Source: JAVBNC01 sp031551765
GTDB taxonomy: Bacteria > Desulfobacterota > Desulfovibrionia > Desulfovibrionales > Desulfovibrionaceae
Length of the DNA: 23,854 nt
NCBI GenBank assembly: GCA_031551765.1
Contig: JAVBNC010000031.1
Location: 1-23,854, forward strand
Direction: 5' to 3'
The notes beneath the pieces are model-generated. The model was not told the DNA's origin. It ran no database searches and saw only the letters and a program-made list of their open reading frames with translations. Within the stretch, counting starts at the first letter, position 1, and each line of letters starts with the position of its first letter. A program made the translations under genes and the position numbers. Positions 1 to 8,325 of the stretch are shown in pieces.

Positions 1-38
1 GGGGGTGGGGCCCCGCCCCGCGGCGTTTAGCCTTTTTC

Positions 39-521
39 TTAAGGTGCCTGCTGGCCTGTCGGTCTCACGGGCTGCATGTCGCTCAGCCGCACGGTGAGCT
101 TGCCGGGCCCGTTGCCGTCCACTTGCGGCACCTGCAGGCCCAGACGGGCTTCGTGGTTGATCAGAATGGGGCCGCTCAGGCTGAGCACGGTCTCTTCCGG
201 CTTGCCGGGTGGAATGGACACGGTGACCAGCACCGCCACCTGTTCCCGGCTGTCTATGCCCAGCAGCTTCTGCTCGGCATCGCTCACCCGCACTTTGTAG
301 TCGGGCACAAAACCGTAAGGGTCCGCCACCATAAGGCCCAGAGTGGGTTCATCCAGGCTTTGCAGCACCAGAAAGGGCACATCCGGCCGTATCTGCAGCA
401 GGGTGAACTCTTTCTTTTCCTCAAAGCCGATGATGCCGCGCGGAAAGTGGATAACCTTGTCCATGCGCACCACCTGCCGCCCCAGGCGGGTGTCTATTTC
501 TCTTTCGCTGTGCTCTGCCAT
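39..521 (-). CDS. fliW: Flagellar assembly factor FliW
   Basis: The 160-residue protein matches the FliW family in length and in its central segment (HFPRGIIGFE near residues 25-34, then SLDEPTLGLMVADP near 55-68). In characterised bacteria FliW binds flagellin and CsrA, relieving CsrA repression of flagellin translation when flagellin is exported. It is the last gene of the minus-strand flagellar unit. Its first 28 bases lie inside the end of csrA in another frame, so the two are probably translationally coupled. The ATG at 521 gives the family-typical length; the next methionine (MDKVIHFP) is an alternative start that would shorten or remove the overlap. Family assignment is firm; the exact start is less certain. 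Confidence 0.93.
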   Translation of the reverse strand: MAEHSEREIDTRLGRQVVRMDKVIHFPRGIIGFEEKKEFTLLQIRPDVPFLVLQSLDEPTLGLMVADPYGFVPDYKVRVSDAEQKLLGIDSREQVAVLVTVSIPPGKPEETVLSLSGPILINHEARLGLQVPQVDGNGPGKLTVRLSDMQPVRPTGQQAP

Positions 522-736
522 AACCGGGTCGCCGCCAGTAAGTCGTTGTTGCTGATTTGCAGGGCCTGCCTGTTCTCTTCCTTGATACGCAGGTACACCT
601 CCTCCCTGTACACGACCATGTCGCCGGGCACTTCAAGGCCCAGCTTGACCTGCTTGCCCTGCACGCTGAAGACGGTGATCTTGATATCATCGCCCAGATA
701 CAGGCTTTCGCCGGATTTACGCGTCAGGATGAGCAT
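494..736 (-). CDS. csrA: Carbon storage regulator CsrA, translational repressor
   Basis: The 80-residue protein starts MLILTRKSGE and carries GDDIKITV and the VYREEVYLRI segment, all hallmarks of CsrA. The arginine in VYREE corresponds to the RNA-binding arginine of the family. CsrA dimers bind GGA motifs in mRNA leaders and block ribosome access, classically on flagellin mRNA. The gene begins 29 bases after flgL and overlaps fliW, which encodes its protein antagonist in species where this has been studied. The tail after residue 60 is somewhat longer than in the 61-residue enterobacterial protein, as is common in FliW-containing bacteria. Confidence 0.96.
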   Translation of the reverse strand: MLILTRKSGESLYLGDDIKITVFSVQGKQVKLGLEVPGDMVVYREEVYLRIKEENRQALQISNNDLLAATRLWQSTAKEK

Positions 737-765
737 AAAGGGGGGTCCTGAAAGGTTGCTGCGGG

Positions 766-2343
766 TTAGATAAAGTTCATCAGGCTCATCTGCATGATCA
801 TGGACGAGGATTTGAGCACCGTGTTGTAGGCCAGCTGCTGCTGGGCCAGTTTGGTCATCAGCGCGGTCACGTCCACGTCTTCTATTTTGCTCAACGCGTC
901 GCTTTCGTCAAGCTCCCGCATGGTCAGGGTGGAATAGACCACTCCCAGCCTGTCTTCCCGGCCGCCCACTTTGGCGACCTGGGTCAGCACCACGTTCATG
1001 CAGGCGGTCAGTTCGTCCAGGGCCTTTTGCATGCCGTGCTGGCTGTTGGTTTCCGCGTACATGATGGCCCGGCCCACCACTTCAAAGACGTTGCCGCCGT
1101 TTTTGCTGTCCACGGGCTGGGCGGAAGCGAAAAAGGGATCGAAAGTGGTCGGATCCTGCAGACTGGCAATGCCCATGGGGTCCTGAAACAGGCCGCCGAA
1201 CACGTCCTTGCCCACCAGGTTCACGGTAATGGTTTCGCCCGGCGAAACTTCAAAGTTGATGTCCGCCCGGCGCGGGTGCACGTTGAACTGGTCGCCGTCG
1301 GCCAGTGTGCCGGTTACGTTCAGAAAGCCGCCGGGAATGGGCAGCTTGGTCGTGCCTGGGGGGGCCGTGACCTGGGTCCAGTTGCTGCCGTCGTCCAGGC
1401 TGTAGGAATATTTCATGGGCGGGCCGGTGGCGTCGTCTATGCGCACCGCCACGTCGCGGGTGAAATAGCCTGTCCCCGTGGCCGTGGCCGTGGAACCGTA
1501 GGGCTGCACCGGGCTGACCCGGTTCACCTGCACGCCGTTGTCGTCGCCCACATACTGGGCCGTCGGACGCACGTAAAGCCAGGTGCCGTTGTCCGGGCCG
1601 GCGCCGTAGTTGTAGCCTTCGTTGGCGTTGTCGGTATCCACCGCCGTCACGGTGCGGCCCGCGGGCAGGGTCACCTGCACGCCGCCGCCGGAAACTATTG
1701 TGTTGCCGTATGCGTCCAGGGTGGAAGTCCCGGTTTGCCAGGTTGTTCCCCCGTCCTGGCTGTAGCGATACGTCAGGCCCGCGGTGTCCGTGTTGCCGTC
1801 GGAAGTGAACTGGAACAGCGTGGTGTAGCTGGCCCCGCCGGAAACGATGTACTGCGCGTCTTTGAAGTTGGGGTCGTTGCAGGTGGCGCCCAGCACTTCC
1901 ACATAGGCGGCCTGCCCGGTCTTGTGGCCGGCAAAAATGTGCTGGCCGTCAAATTCCGTGTTGGCAAGCCCCAGGAGCTTGGCGAGCTGCTCGCGCAGGT
2001 CGTAGCTGATCTGCTCGCGGTTTTCCGCCGTCATGGTGCCGTTGCTGGCTTCCTCCACCTTTTCCTTGATCAGGGCGAGCACTTCCTGCACCTGAATAAG
2101 GGTGCTGTCCGCTTCGCTCAGCCAGCCGTCGGCCGTCTGCACGTTCTTTTTGTACTGGGTGATATTGTCCAGGGACTGACGAAACATCAGCACCCGGGCC
2201 GCGCCCGCCGGGTCGTCGGAAGGCCGGTTGATCTGCTTTTCCGTGGCGCCCTGGAGGTTGGATTCCATAAGGGCGGCCAGGCTGTTGTTCATGTTGCCGA
2301 TGAACGAGGAGTACATCTGGCGCTGGGATATGCGTATGCTCAT
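766..2343 (-). CDS. flgL: Flagellar hook-associated protein FlgL (HAP3), long form
   Basis: FlgL is the hook-filament junction protein next to the filament. The N-terminus (MSIRISQRQMYSSF, then PSDDPAGAARVLMFR near 41-55) and the C-terminal helices (residues about 430-525) are typical of the flagellin/FlgL family. At 525 residues it is far longer than the roughly 317 residues of the enterobacterial protein. The extra length is a beta-rich insert at about residues 165-365, containing two Asp-box motifs, SQDGGTTW (195-202) and SLDDGSNW (315-322). The second is followed by a GDQFNVHP element. A GGAGGA ribosome site precedes the ATG, 17 bases after flgK. Confidence 0.95.
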   Translation of the reverse strand: MSIRISQRQMYSSFIGNMNNSLAALMESNLQGATEKQINRPSDDPAGAARVLMFRQSLDNITQYKKNVQTADGWLSEADSTLIQVQEVLALIKEKVEEASNGTMTAENREQISYDLREQLAKLLGLANTEFDGQHIFAGHKTGQAAYVEVLGATCNDPNFKDAQYIVSGGASYTTLFQFTSDGNTDTAGLTYRYSQDGGTTWQTGTSTLDAYGNTIVSGGGVQVTLPAGRTVTAVDTDNANEGYNYGAGPDNGTWLYVRPTAQYVGDDNGVQVNRVSPVQPYGSTATATGTGYFTRDVAVRIDDATGPPMKYSYSLDDGSNWTQVTAPPGTTKLPIPGGFLNVTGTLADGDQFNVHPRRADINFEVSPGETITVNLVGKDVFGGLFQDPMGIASLQDPTTFDPFFASAQPVDSKNGGNVFEVVGRAIMYAETNSQHGMQKALDELTACMNVVLTQVAKVGGREDRLGVVYSTLTMRELDESDALSKIEDVDVTALMTKLAQQQLAYNTVLKSSSMIMQMSLMNFI

Positions 2344-2360
2344 GGTATCTTCCTCCGCCC

Positions 2361-4547
2361 TTATTGCTTGAGCGAAAGCAGGGTCTGCAGCATCTGGTCG
2401 GCCGTGGTGATCAGCTTGGCCGCCGCCTTGTAAGAGTTCTGGAACTTCACCAGGTTGGTCATTTCCTCGTCCAGGTTGACCCCGGAACTTTCGTCCTGGC
2501 GGTCGCTCAGGTCCTGGGCCATGGCCCCGTACAGGGCGGTGTTGTACTTGGCCGCGGCCGTGTCGCCGCCCACCTTGCTGACGATGGTGGCGTAATAGCC
2601 CACCAGGGTCTGGGAAGTGGCTTTTTGGGTGGCGGTGCCTATTTTTATGGCCTTGTTGGCCAACTGGGCCATTTCCAACGCGGTGATGTTGTCGCCGCTG
2701 TTGGCTTCCGCCCCGCCGTTCACGCGGCCCGCGTTGATCAGGTTGGTGTTGTTCCGCACGTCGTCGCGCACGGCCATTTTGCTGGCGTGCTCGCCGTCAA
2801 AAAAGGTGTTGATGCCCAGGCCCGCCAGCAGGCCGGAAGTATCCGCGGCAAAGGCGAAGCTTCTTGTGGGGTCGGTGGAGGCAACCTGCAGCCGCCCGTC
2901 CACAATGCTGGCCGTCAGCATCTGGTTGCCTTCGGAATCCAGCGTGCCGTTGATCCGGGTCACCAGGTCGTCCAGGCTGTCCACGGCCGGGTCGAAGTTG
3001 ACGTCCAGCATCGCCTGGGTGCCGTCGGTTTTCAGCACCGGGTCGCCCGTGGTCTTGTCGTACATGGCGATGGTGATGTTGCCCGCCTGAAGCCGGTCCG
3101 CCCAGACAAGACCCGAACTGCCGCTGCCCAGCGGCACGGTGGTGTTTTGCACCTTGTAGGTGCCCAGCGCGTAATCAAGCTTTTCCAGGCCCACGCCCTG
3201 GCTGTGGATACGGTTCACTTCCCAGGTCAAGGCCTGGGCAAAGGCGTCCAGGCGTTCCCGGTACTGGCCGAGCTGGTTGTCGCGGAAATCAAAGTACGCG
3301 CCGATGCTCCCGCCCGTGACCCGGCGCGAGTTTTCCGTGCCGTCGGCGGCGGTCTGGGGGGTGATGTTTTCCAGGCCGTTGGCGGAGGTGGCAAGCCACT
3401 GGATGGGGTCCCTGGATTTGGTCACGTCCACGCCTATGGTGGGGGACACCCAGTACAGCCCGGACTTGGGCACGATGGTGAACTTGTCGCCGGCCGCCAT
3501 GGGCTGGGTGGCGCCGGAGAAATAGATCTGCAGATCCTTGACCTGAACCTGGGTGTCCTCGCTGTTGGCCGGGAAGAGCATATCGTTCCCGTTGTCGTCC
3601 TTCAGCCAGCTCTTGCCGCCGTCCAGGGAGACCCGGAACATGGCCGTGCCCGCCGGGGCCGGTACCATTCCGGTATCGTTCACGTCGCCGCCGGTCACCA
3701 CTTCCAGGGTATACTCGTATTCGTCGTTGCCGACAAAGCCCAGGTCGCCGTCAAAAGCGGAGCCGGGCTTGAGGTCCTTGAACGACGCCGCCCCGGAGTA
3801 AAACAGGGAGTAAGCCACGCCTTCTTCCACCAGGGGCTTGCCCCCGGCGGTGGTGATGGTGTAGTGCCCTTCCCCCCGGTCGATGACGTCGATGTCGATC
3901 AGCGTGGCCAGTTCGCGCACCTTGAGGTCGCGCTGGTCCATGAGGGTGTTGGGATTGTTGGACCCGGGAATGCTGTGGGCGTTAATCTGCAGGTTGAGGG
4001 ACGCGATCTCCTTCATCAGGGTGTTGGCCTTGCCCACATCCTGGGTGATCATCGTGTCCATCTGGCTCTGCATGTACTGCATGGCGGCGTCCGTCTCGCG
4101 GACAAAGCCGGCCAGCGTGGTGGCGTAAGAAAGCAGCGCTTCCCTGCTGGAAGAGCTGGCGGGGTTCTTGTACACGTCGTTCCAGGCATCAAAAAACTTT
4201 TGCATGGCGGAAGCGATACCCGGGGAGTTGGACTCGTTGAACAACGATTCCACGCTTTGCAGCAAGTTGGTCTGCGTCTCCCAGCGATCCGCCTGGGAAG
4301 CCTTGTTCAGGTAAGCCTTTTCCACAAAGCGGTCGAACATGCGGTACACTTCCGCCGCCCGCACACCCTGGCCCATTTGGCCGGGGCTGTAGTCCAGGGA
4401 AGGATACTCCTCAAAGCGCACCTTCTGACGCGAATACCCTTCGGTATTCACGTTGGCGATGTTGTTGCCCGTGGTCTGGATAGCGGCCTGGTTGGCAAAA
4501 AGCGCCCCCGCGCCGATATTGAGAATGGCGTTGATGCTGCTGGCCAT
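2361..4547 (-). CDS. flgK: Flagellar hook-associated protein FlgK (HAP1)
   Basis: FlgK is the first hook-filament junction protein, exported by the flagellar type III system and escorted by FlgN. The N-terminus has the axial-protein signature NNIANVNTEGYSRQ (residues 28-41). The C-terminus has the matching heptad-rich region (FQNSYKAAAKLITTADQML). The 728-residue length exceeds the enterobacterial 547. Part of the excess is an insert around residues 275-370 with an Asp-box, SLDGGKSW (307-314), and a GDKFTIVP element, the same module as in FlgL. The ATG shares one base with the flgN stop (TAATG), indicating translational coupling. Confidence 0.96.
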   Translation of the reverse strand: MASSINAILNIGAGALFANQAAIQTTGNNIANVNTEGYSRQKVRFEEYPSLDYSPGQMGQGVRAAEVYRMFDRFVEKAYLNKASQADRWETQTNLLQSVESLFNESNSPGIASAMQKFFDAWNDVYKNPASSSSREALLSYATTLAGFVRETDAAMQYMQSQMDTMITQDVGKANTLMKEIASLNLQINAHSIPGSNNPNTLMDQRDLKVRELATLIDIDVIDRGEGHYTITTAGGKPLVEEGVAYSLFYSGAASFKDLKPGSAFDGDLGFVGNDEYEYTLEVVTGGDVNDTGMVPAPAGTAMFRVSLDGGKSWLKDDNGNDMLFPANSEDTQVQVKDLQIYFSGATQPMAAGDKFTIVPKSGLYWVSPTIGVDVTKSRDPIQWLATSANGLENITPQTAADGTENSRRVTGGSIGAYFDFRDNQLGQYRERLDAFAQALTWEVNRIHSQGVGLEKLDYALGTYKVQNTTVPLGSGSSGLVWADRLQAGNITIAMYDKTTGDPVLKTDGTQAMLDVNFDPAVDSLDDLVTRINGTLDSEGNQMLTASIVDGRLQVASTDPTRSFAFAADTSGLLAGLGINTFFDGEHASKMAVRDDVRNNTNLINAGRVNGGAEANSGDNITALEMAQLANKAIKIGTATQKATSQTLVGYYATIVSKVGGDTAAAKYNTALYGAMAQDLSDRQDESSGVNLDEEMTNLVKFQNSYKAAAKLITTADQMLQTLLSLKQ

Positions 4548-5011
4548 TAGAGCCTCCCGCTGAGCAAGGACGCGCCCAGGCGCGGTTCCTTGAACTGCCC
4601 TTTGGCGCTGTAAACGTTCTGCTGCTTGGGCACCACGGCGTCGTGCAGGTGCGTGAGCAGGGCGTGGCTTTGGTCAAGCAGGGCCAGGGAAAGTTCCGCG
4701 TTGTGGGAGGCCATGCGCGCGCAACGCTGTTCCGCGTTGTCTATGGCGGCGATAAGCCGGCGCACTTCGCCGCCTTCTTCTTCCGGGAGCAGGTCCGCGT
4801 ATTCCGCCAGTTTGGTGCCCTGCATGGCGTTTTTCACTTCCATGCGCTCCACGGCCAGCTGGCGCAGCAGCTCATGGATGGAAAACTCCAGCGAGCTGAC
4901 AGCTTCGGTGTCTCTCGCGCGCAAAAGGCCGAACTCCTCTTCCAGAAGGGATTCCAGAAGCTCAAGGCCTTTCCACTGCCGGACAAGGTTGCCATGAAGT
5001 TGCGTAAACAT
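4547..5011 (-). CDS. flgN: Flagellar export chaperone FlgN
   Basis: The 154-residue, mostly helical protein has the length, alpha-helical composition and position of FlgN, the cytosolic chaperone for FlgK and FlgL. Long amphipathic helices cover roughly residues 5-60 and 75-120. The C-terminal segment VYSAKGQ (about 133-139) resembles the conserved Y-x-x-x-G element near the end of FlgN proteins. The stop codon overlaps the flgK start by one base, so chaperone and client would be made together. FlgN sequences diverge strongly, so the call rests on this weak signature plus location directly upstream of flgK. Confidence 0.85.
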   Translation of the reverse strand: MFTQLHGNLVRQWKGLELLESLLEEEFGLLRARDTEAVSSLEFSIHELLRQLAVERMEVKNAMQGTKLAEYADLLPEEEGGEVRRLIAAIDNAEQRCARMASHNAELSLALLDQSHALLTHLHDAVVPKQQNVYSAKGQFKEPRLGASLLSGRL

Positions 5012-5092
5012 GGTGTGCTCCCCGCGTTCGTCGTCTCTGTGGCGGCAACTTTATCCGCCCGGAAAATTTTTATCGCTTGCTCCGGCCCTTTT

Positions 5093-6394
5093 TCAGGCCA
5101 GGCCCGTTTCAGCCCTGAACCCGCTCAAAGCGGCTTCCACAGCCCTTTCAGGGTTGACGGCCAGTTCGCCGCGCCGCAATTCAAAGTGCAGATGCGCCTC
5201 GGAGGCGTCCGTGGTTTTAGCGCTCCGCATGGCGACTATTGCAATTTTTGCGCCAGTATCCACAGCGTCGCCCACGTTGACCCCTTCGGCCCTGGCGTTG
5301 CCGTAATAGCCGCGCGTGCCGTCCGCATGTTCCAGCACCGTCAGGTGCCCGTATCCGTCTTGCTCCCCGGCAAAAATGACCGTTCCGGCCTGCAGGGCGG
5401 CCACGGCCTGCCCTTCCCCGGCGGCAATATCCACGCCGCTGTGCCAACGCTTTTCGCCGGAAACCTGGTCATGGCTCCAGCCGTAGCCGTTGCTGACACT
5501 GCCCGGCCCGGCTTGCCCGGTGGTCGGCCCGGTCGTCTGCCCGGTTTGTCCGGTGGCCTGGCCAGCCTGGCCAGCTTGACCGGCGGGAGACGCCTGCGGG
5601 CTCTGCATGGCGGCGGAGCGCGGGGGCGCAAAGGCCGAGGAAGGAGCGGGGGCGGAGGAAACCGCCGCCGACTGTCTGCCCGCACCGGGGCCGCCGCCTG
5701 CCTTGGAAACGGAACGCCGCACGGGCCGCGCCTTGCCCGGAGCCAGCACTTTGGCGGGCATGGCCGGGGGCGGCGCGACGCGCTCAGGCGCCGCCTGAAC
5801 GCTCGGCTGCAGGGCGGGCATGGTCGCCGCAAGCGACTGCGCGGGTTTCATTTGGGATGGGTCCATGGTTCCCGCGTCCTGTTCCTGCTCCCGCTTCAGC
5901 TCGGAAAGCGCCTTGAGCACTTCCGGGTTGGTGGCCGGTTCTTCCGGGGCTTCTTCCACGGGGCTGTAAAGCTCTTCCGCATTCATTTTCGGAGCGGCGG
6001 CTTCACCTTTTGCGGGAACCCGCGCCCCACCCGAGGTATGTTTGCTGGAATGGTTCAGGCGCTGGGTAAGCTGCTGCTCCAGCATGTCCGCCAGGCCTAT
6101 ACCGCCGGCGGACGTCATTTTTTTGGCCAGCTCCTGGTCGAACATGGACTGGTAGAATTCCTCGTCCTTGCTGTGCAGGTAGCCTTCTTTCTTGACGTTC
6201 TTGCGCATCTGTTCCCACATCTTCTGCACGAAGATGCTCTCGAACCCTTCGCAAGATTCGCGCAGCTTTTCTTCTTTGGTGCGGGTGTCGCCCAGGCGGT
6301 GGCGCAGGTTGTCCATGGCCAGCTTGCGCTGGGCCAGTTCCTGGGTGCTGGCCGCTTCCATGGCCAGGCGCGGGTCGACGGGCGCGGTGGTCAT
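5093..6394 (-). CDS. flgJ: FlgJ-type rod assembly protein fused to an M23 (LytM-like) peptidase domain
   Basis: Residues about 45-110 form the FlgJ rod-binding domain (FESIFVQKMWEQMRKN, then AGGIGLADMLEQQL). Residues about 120-300 are a Pro/Ala/Gln-rich linker ending in GQ-rich short repeats. Residues about 301-425 form an M23 metallopeptidase-like domain. Zinc ligands are visible as H318 and D322 (HSGVD) and in HLHFE (H401, H403). Enterobacterial FlgJ instead carries a glucosaminidase domain, so here wall opening for the rod would be by peptide cleavage. At the position where active M23 enzymes usually have a second active-site histidine (YxH), this protein reads YYGN (G365), so activity is uncertain. 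The ATG directly follows the flgI stop. Confidence 0.88.
   Translation of the reverse strand: MTTAPVDPRLAMEAASTQELAQRKLAMDNLRHRLGDTRTKEEKLRESCEGFESIFVQKMWEQMRKNVKKEGYLHSKDEEFYQSMFDQELAKKMTSAGGIGLADMLEQQLTQRLNHSSKHTSGGARVPAKGEAAAPKMNAEELYSPVEEAPEEPATNPEVLKALSELKREQEQDAGTMDPSQMKPAQSLAATMPALQPSVQAAPERVAPPPAMPAKVLAPGKARPVRRSVSKAGGGPGAGRQSAAVSSAPAPSSAFAPPRSAAMQSPQASPAGQAGQAGQATGQTGQTTGPTTGQAGPGSVSNGYGWSHDQVSGEKRWHSGVDIAAGEGQAVAALQAGTVIFAGEQDGYGHLTVLEHADGTRGYYGNARAEGVNVGDAVDTGAKIAIVAMRSAKTTDASEAHLHFELRRGELAVNPERAVEAALSGFRAETGLA
5504..5581 (-). repeat. Gln/Gly/Thr-rich short repeat in the FlgJ linker
   Basis: FlgJ residues about 272-297 are made of imperfect GQA, GQT and GPT triplets, ending just before the M23-like domain. 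The DNA shows matching degenerate repeats of the type GCCGGCCAGGCT. This looks like a flexible spacer between the rod-binding part and the peptidase-like part and could vary in copy number between strains. Confidence 0.7.
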
Positions 6395-7528
6395 TTACAT
6401 TACCTCCAGCGTGGCATGCAGGGCTCCGGCCGTTTTCAGGGCCCGGAGTATGGAGATCAGGTCGCGGGGCGTGGCGCCCAGAGAGTTGAGACCGTCCACC
6501 AGTTCCTGCAGGGTCGCGCCTTCCACGATATTCAGGTTGCGCTGCTCTTCGCGGGCGTTGATGTCCGTGCGCGGGGTGGCCACGGTGGTACCGCTGCTGA
6601 AGGGGCCGGGCTGGGAAACATCCATGCCTTCCTGCACCACCACCTGGAGATTGCCGTGCGCGACGGCCACGCGGGAAATGCGCACGTCCCGGCCAAGCAC
6701 CACAGTGCCGGTCTTTTCGTCCACCACGATGCGCGCGGCGGAATCCGGGGTGATTTCCATGTTTTCCAGGGAAGCCATGAGCGGCACCATGTTGCCGCGA
6801 AAATCGTTGGGGATGTTCAGTTCCACAGTGGAAATGTCCACAGCCCGCGCAAAATTGCCCCCCAGGGCCTGGTTCAGGCGCTCCACCACCTGGTTGGTGG
6901 TGGAAAAGTCCGCGGCGTGCATGGCCAGGGTCAGCTTGTCCTGAGCGTTGAACTCAAAGGGCACCGCCCGTTCCACAATGGCCCCGCCGGGGATCATGCC
7001 CACGGTGGTCACGTTTTTCGTGGCCTGGGCCGCCGTGCCGGTAACGCTGTACCCGCCGATGGCCAGAGCGCCCTGGCCCAGGGCATAGACCTTGCCGTCC
7101 ACGCCCTTGAGAGGCGTTTGCAGCAGCACCCCGCCCAGCAGGCTGGTGCTGTCGCCTATGGAGGAGACGGTGATATCCATGCGCGCGCCGGGCTTGGAAG
7201 AAACCGGCATGCGGGCCGTAACCATGACGGCGGCCACGTTCTTGGGCTTCATCAGCTTCTGGTCCACGGCCACGCCCATTTTTTCCAGCATGCTGACCAT
7301 GGAGCGCATGGTGAAGGTGGAGTCCTTTTTGTCTCCGGTGCCGGAAAGCCCCACCACCAGGCCGTAGCCCACCAGCTGGTTGTCACGCACGCCGCTGAAG
7401 GAGGCGATATCCTTGATGCGCACGGCATGGGCCGGAGAAGCCAGCAGCAGGCCGAGAAGCAGCGCCCCGAGGATGAAGCCTATCCTGCGCCACTGGCGGA
7501 CAAAGGGAGTTGTGGAAAAGAAGCTCAT
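6395..7528 (-). CDS. flgI: Flagellar P-ring protein FlgI
   Basis: FlgI forms the periplasmic P ring around the distal rod. After a signal peptide (RRIGFILGALLLGLLLASP, cleavage after AHA near residue 35) the mature protein opens VRIKDIASFSGVRDNQLVGY, the family signature, and continues GLVVGLSGTGD. The 377-residue length fits. I chose the ATG at 7528 over an in-frame ATG at 7549 because a GAGG ribosome site lies 5 bases upstream and it gives a normal signal peptide. The gene abuts flgJ with no gap. FlgI needs the FlgA chaperone, encoded two genes upstream. Confidence 0.97.
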   Translation of the reverse strand: MSFFSTTPFVRQWRRIGFILGALLLGLLLASPAHAVRIKDIASFSGVRDNQLVGYGLVVGLSGTGDKKDSTFTMRSMVSMLEKMGVAVDQKLMKPKNVAAVMVTARMPVSSKPGARMDITVSSIGDSTSLLGGVLLQTPLKGVDGKVYALGQGALAIGGYSVTGTAAQATKNVTTVGMIPGGAIVERAVPFEFNAQDKLTLAMHAADFSTTNQVVERLNQALGGNFARAVDISTVELNIPNDFRGNMVPLMASLENMEITPDSAARIVVDEKTGTVVLGRDVRISRVAVAHGNLQVVVQEGMDVSQPGPFSSGTTVATPRTDINAREEQRNLNIVEGATLQELVDGLNSLGATPRDLISILRALKTAGALHATLEVM

Positions 7529-7573
7529 AACAACCTCACTACGCAACACGGTATACTTCGACAGGCCAGGCGC

Positions 7574-8287
7574 TTAAAAAGGCCAGGCATTGTCCAGAAG
7601 GCGGGTGAGCCAGCCGGACTTTTGCTTATCCGCAAGGGTGCCCTTGCCGTAGTAGTCGATCTTGGAGTCCGCCATCTGGGTGGAGAGTATGGAGTTGTCC
7701 GCGCCCACGTCGCTGGAGCGGATCAGACCCTGCACCACCATGTACTGGGTTTCGTCGTTGACCCGTATTTCCCGGGCTCCGGCCACCTGCATGACCCCAT
7801 TGGGCATGATCTGCACCACGCGCACGCCTATGGTGGCGGTGACATAGTTTTCACGCTTGGTTTCGCCGGTGGCGTCATTTTTGGTATTAGTGGTGGAGGA
7901 CAGCATGGGCGTAGCCCCGACCTTGCCGCCGGCTATGCTCTTTATGCCGAACGCGGCGCTCACGCTTATGTCGTTCTCGGCTTTGCGTTCCGCCGTGGTG
8001 TCGGCCTTGTTCTTGGCCTTGGCGGTTTCCACGATCTTCACCAGCACGATATCGCCCACGTTCCGGGCCCGGTTGTCCGCGAACAGATAGTTGGACGAGG
8101 CGGAATCGCTGTACAGGGAACCGGGGTTGGCATAGCGAGATTCCGGCTCCGTGTAAGCCTGGGGCGGCACCATGGGGGGCATGGGCGTGGGCTGGCTGGA
8201 AGCGCCGTTGCACCCCGCCAGCATCAGGCCCGCCATCAGAACGGCCGCTGTTCTTCCTGTTTTTTGTATGCTCATCTTCCGCTTCAT
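7574..8287 (-). CDS. flgH: Flagellar L-ring lipoprotein FlgH
   Basis: FlgH forms the outer-membrane L ring. From the ATG at 8287 the protein has a lipoprotein signal peptide with lipobox LAGC (Cys26), then a 237-residue protein with family segments SLYSDSASSNYLFADNRARN and DSKIDYYGKG. A GGAGA ribosome site 7 bases upstream supports this start over the longer frame beginning at 8317. The location between flgA and flgI matches the usual ring cluster. Presence of both rings is consistent with a Gram-negative envelope. Confidence 0.96.
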   Translation of the reverse strand: MKRKMSIQKTGRTAAVLMAGLMLAGCNGASSQPTPMPPMVPPQAYTEPESRYANPGSLYSDSASSNYLFADNRARNVGDIVLVKIVETAKAKNKADTTAERKAENDISVSAAFGIKSIAGGKVGATPMLSSTTNTKNDATGETKRENYVTATIGVRVVQIMPNGVMQVAGAREIRVNDETQYMVVQGLIRSSDVGADNSILSTQMADSKIDYYGKGTLADKQKSGWLTRLLDNAWPF

Positions 8288-8325
8288 GTCGTATTCTCCA
8301 GGCCCGCGGGCGGGCAAATTCCGTG

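Noticed and set aside
1..38. GC-rich palindromic sequence after fliW as a terminator
   Set aside because: The GGGGCCCC core leaves no loop, lacks a T-run on the minus strand, and is cut by the window edge, so it cannot be judged.
2364..4550. Plus-strand open frame of 728 codons exactly opposite flgK
   Set aside because: Mirror frame of flgK with GC-biased composition and no family features.
5012..5092. Possible sigma-28 promoter or a missing flgM gene between flgJ and flgN
   Set aside because: GCGATAA-like sequence is present on the minus strand, but no -35 TAAA at the right distance, and the 81 bases are too short for flgM.
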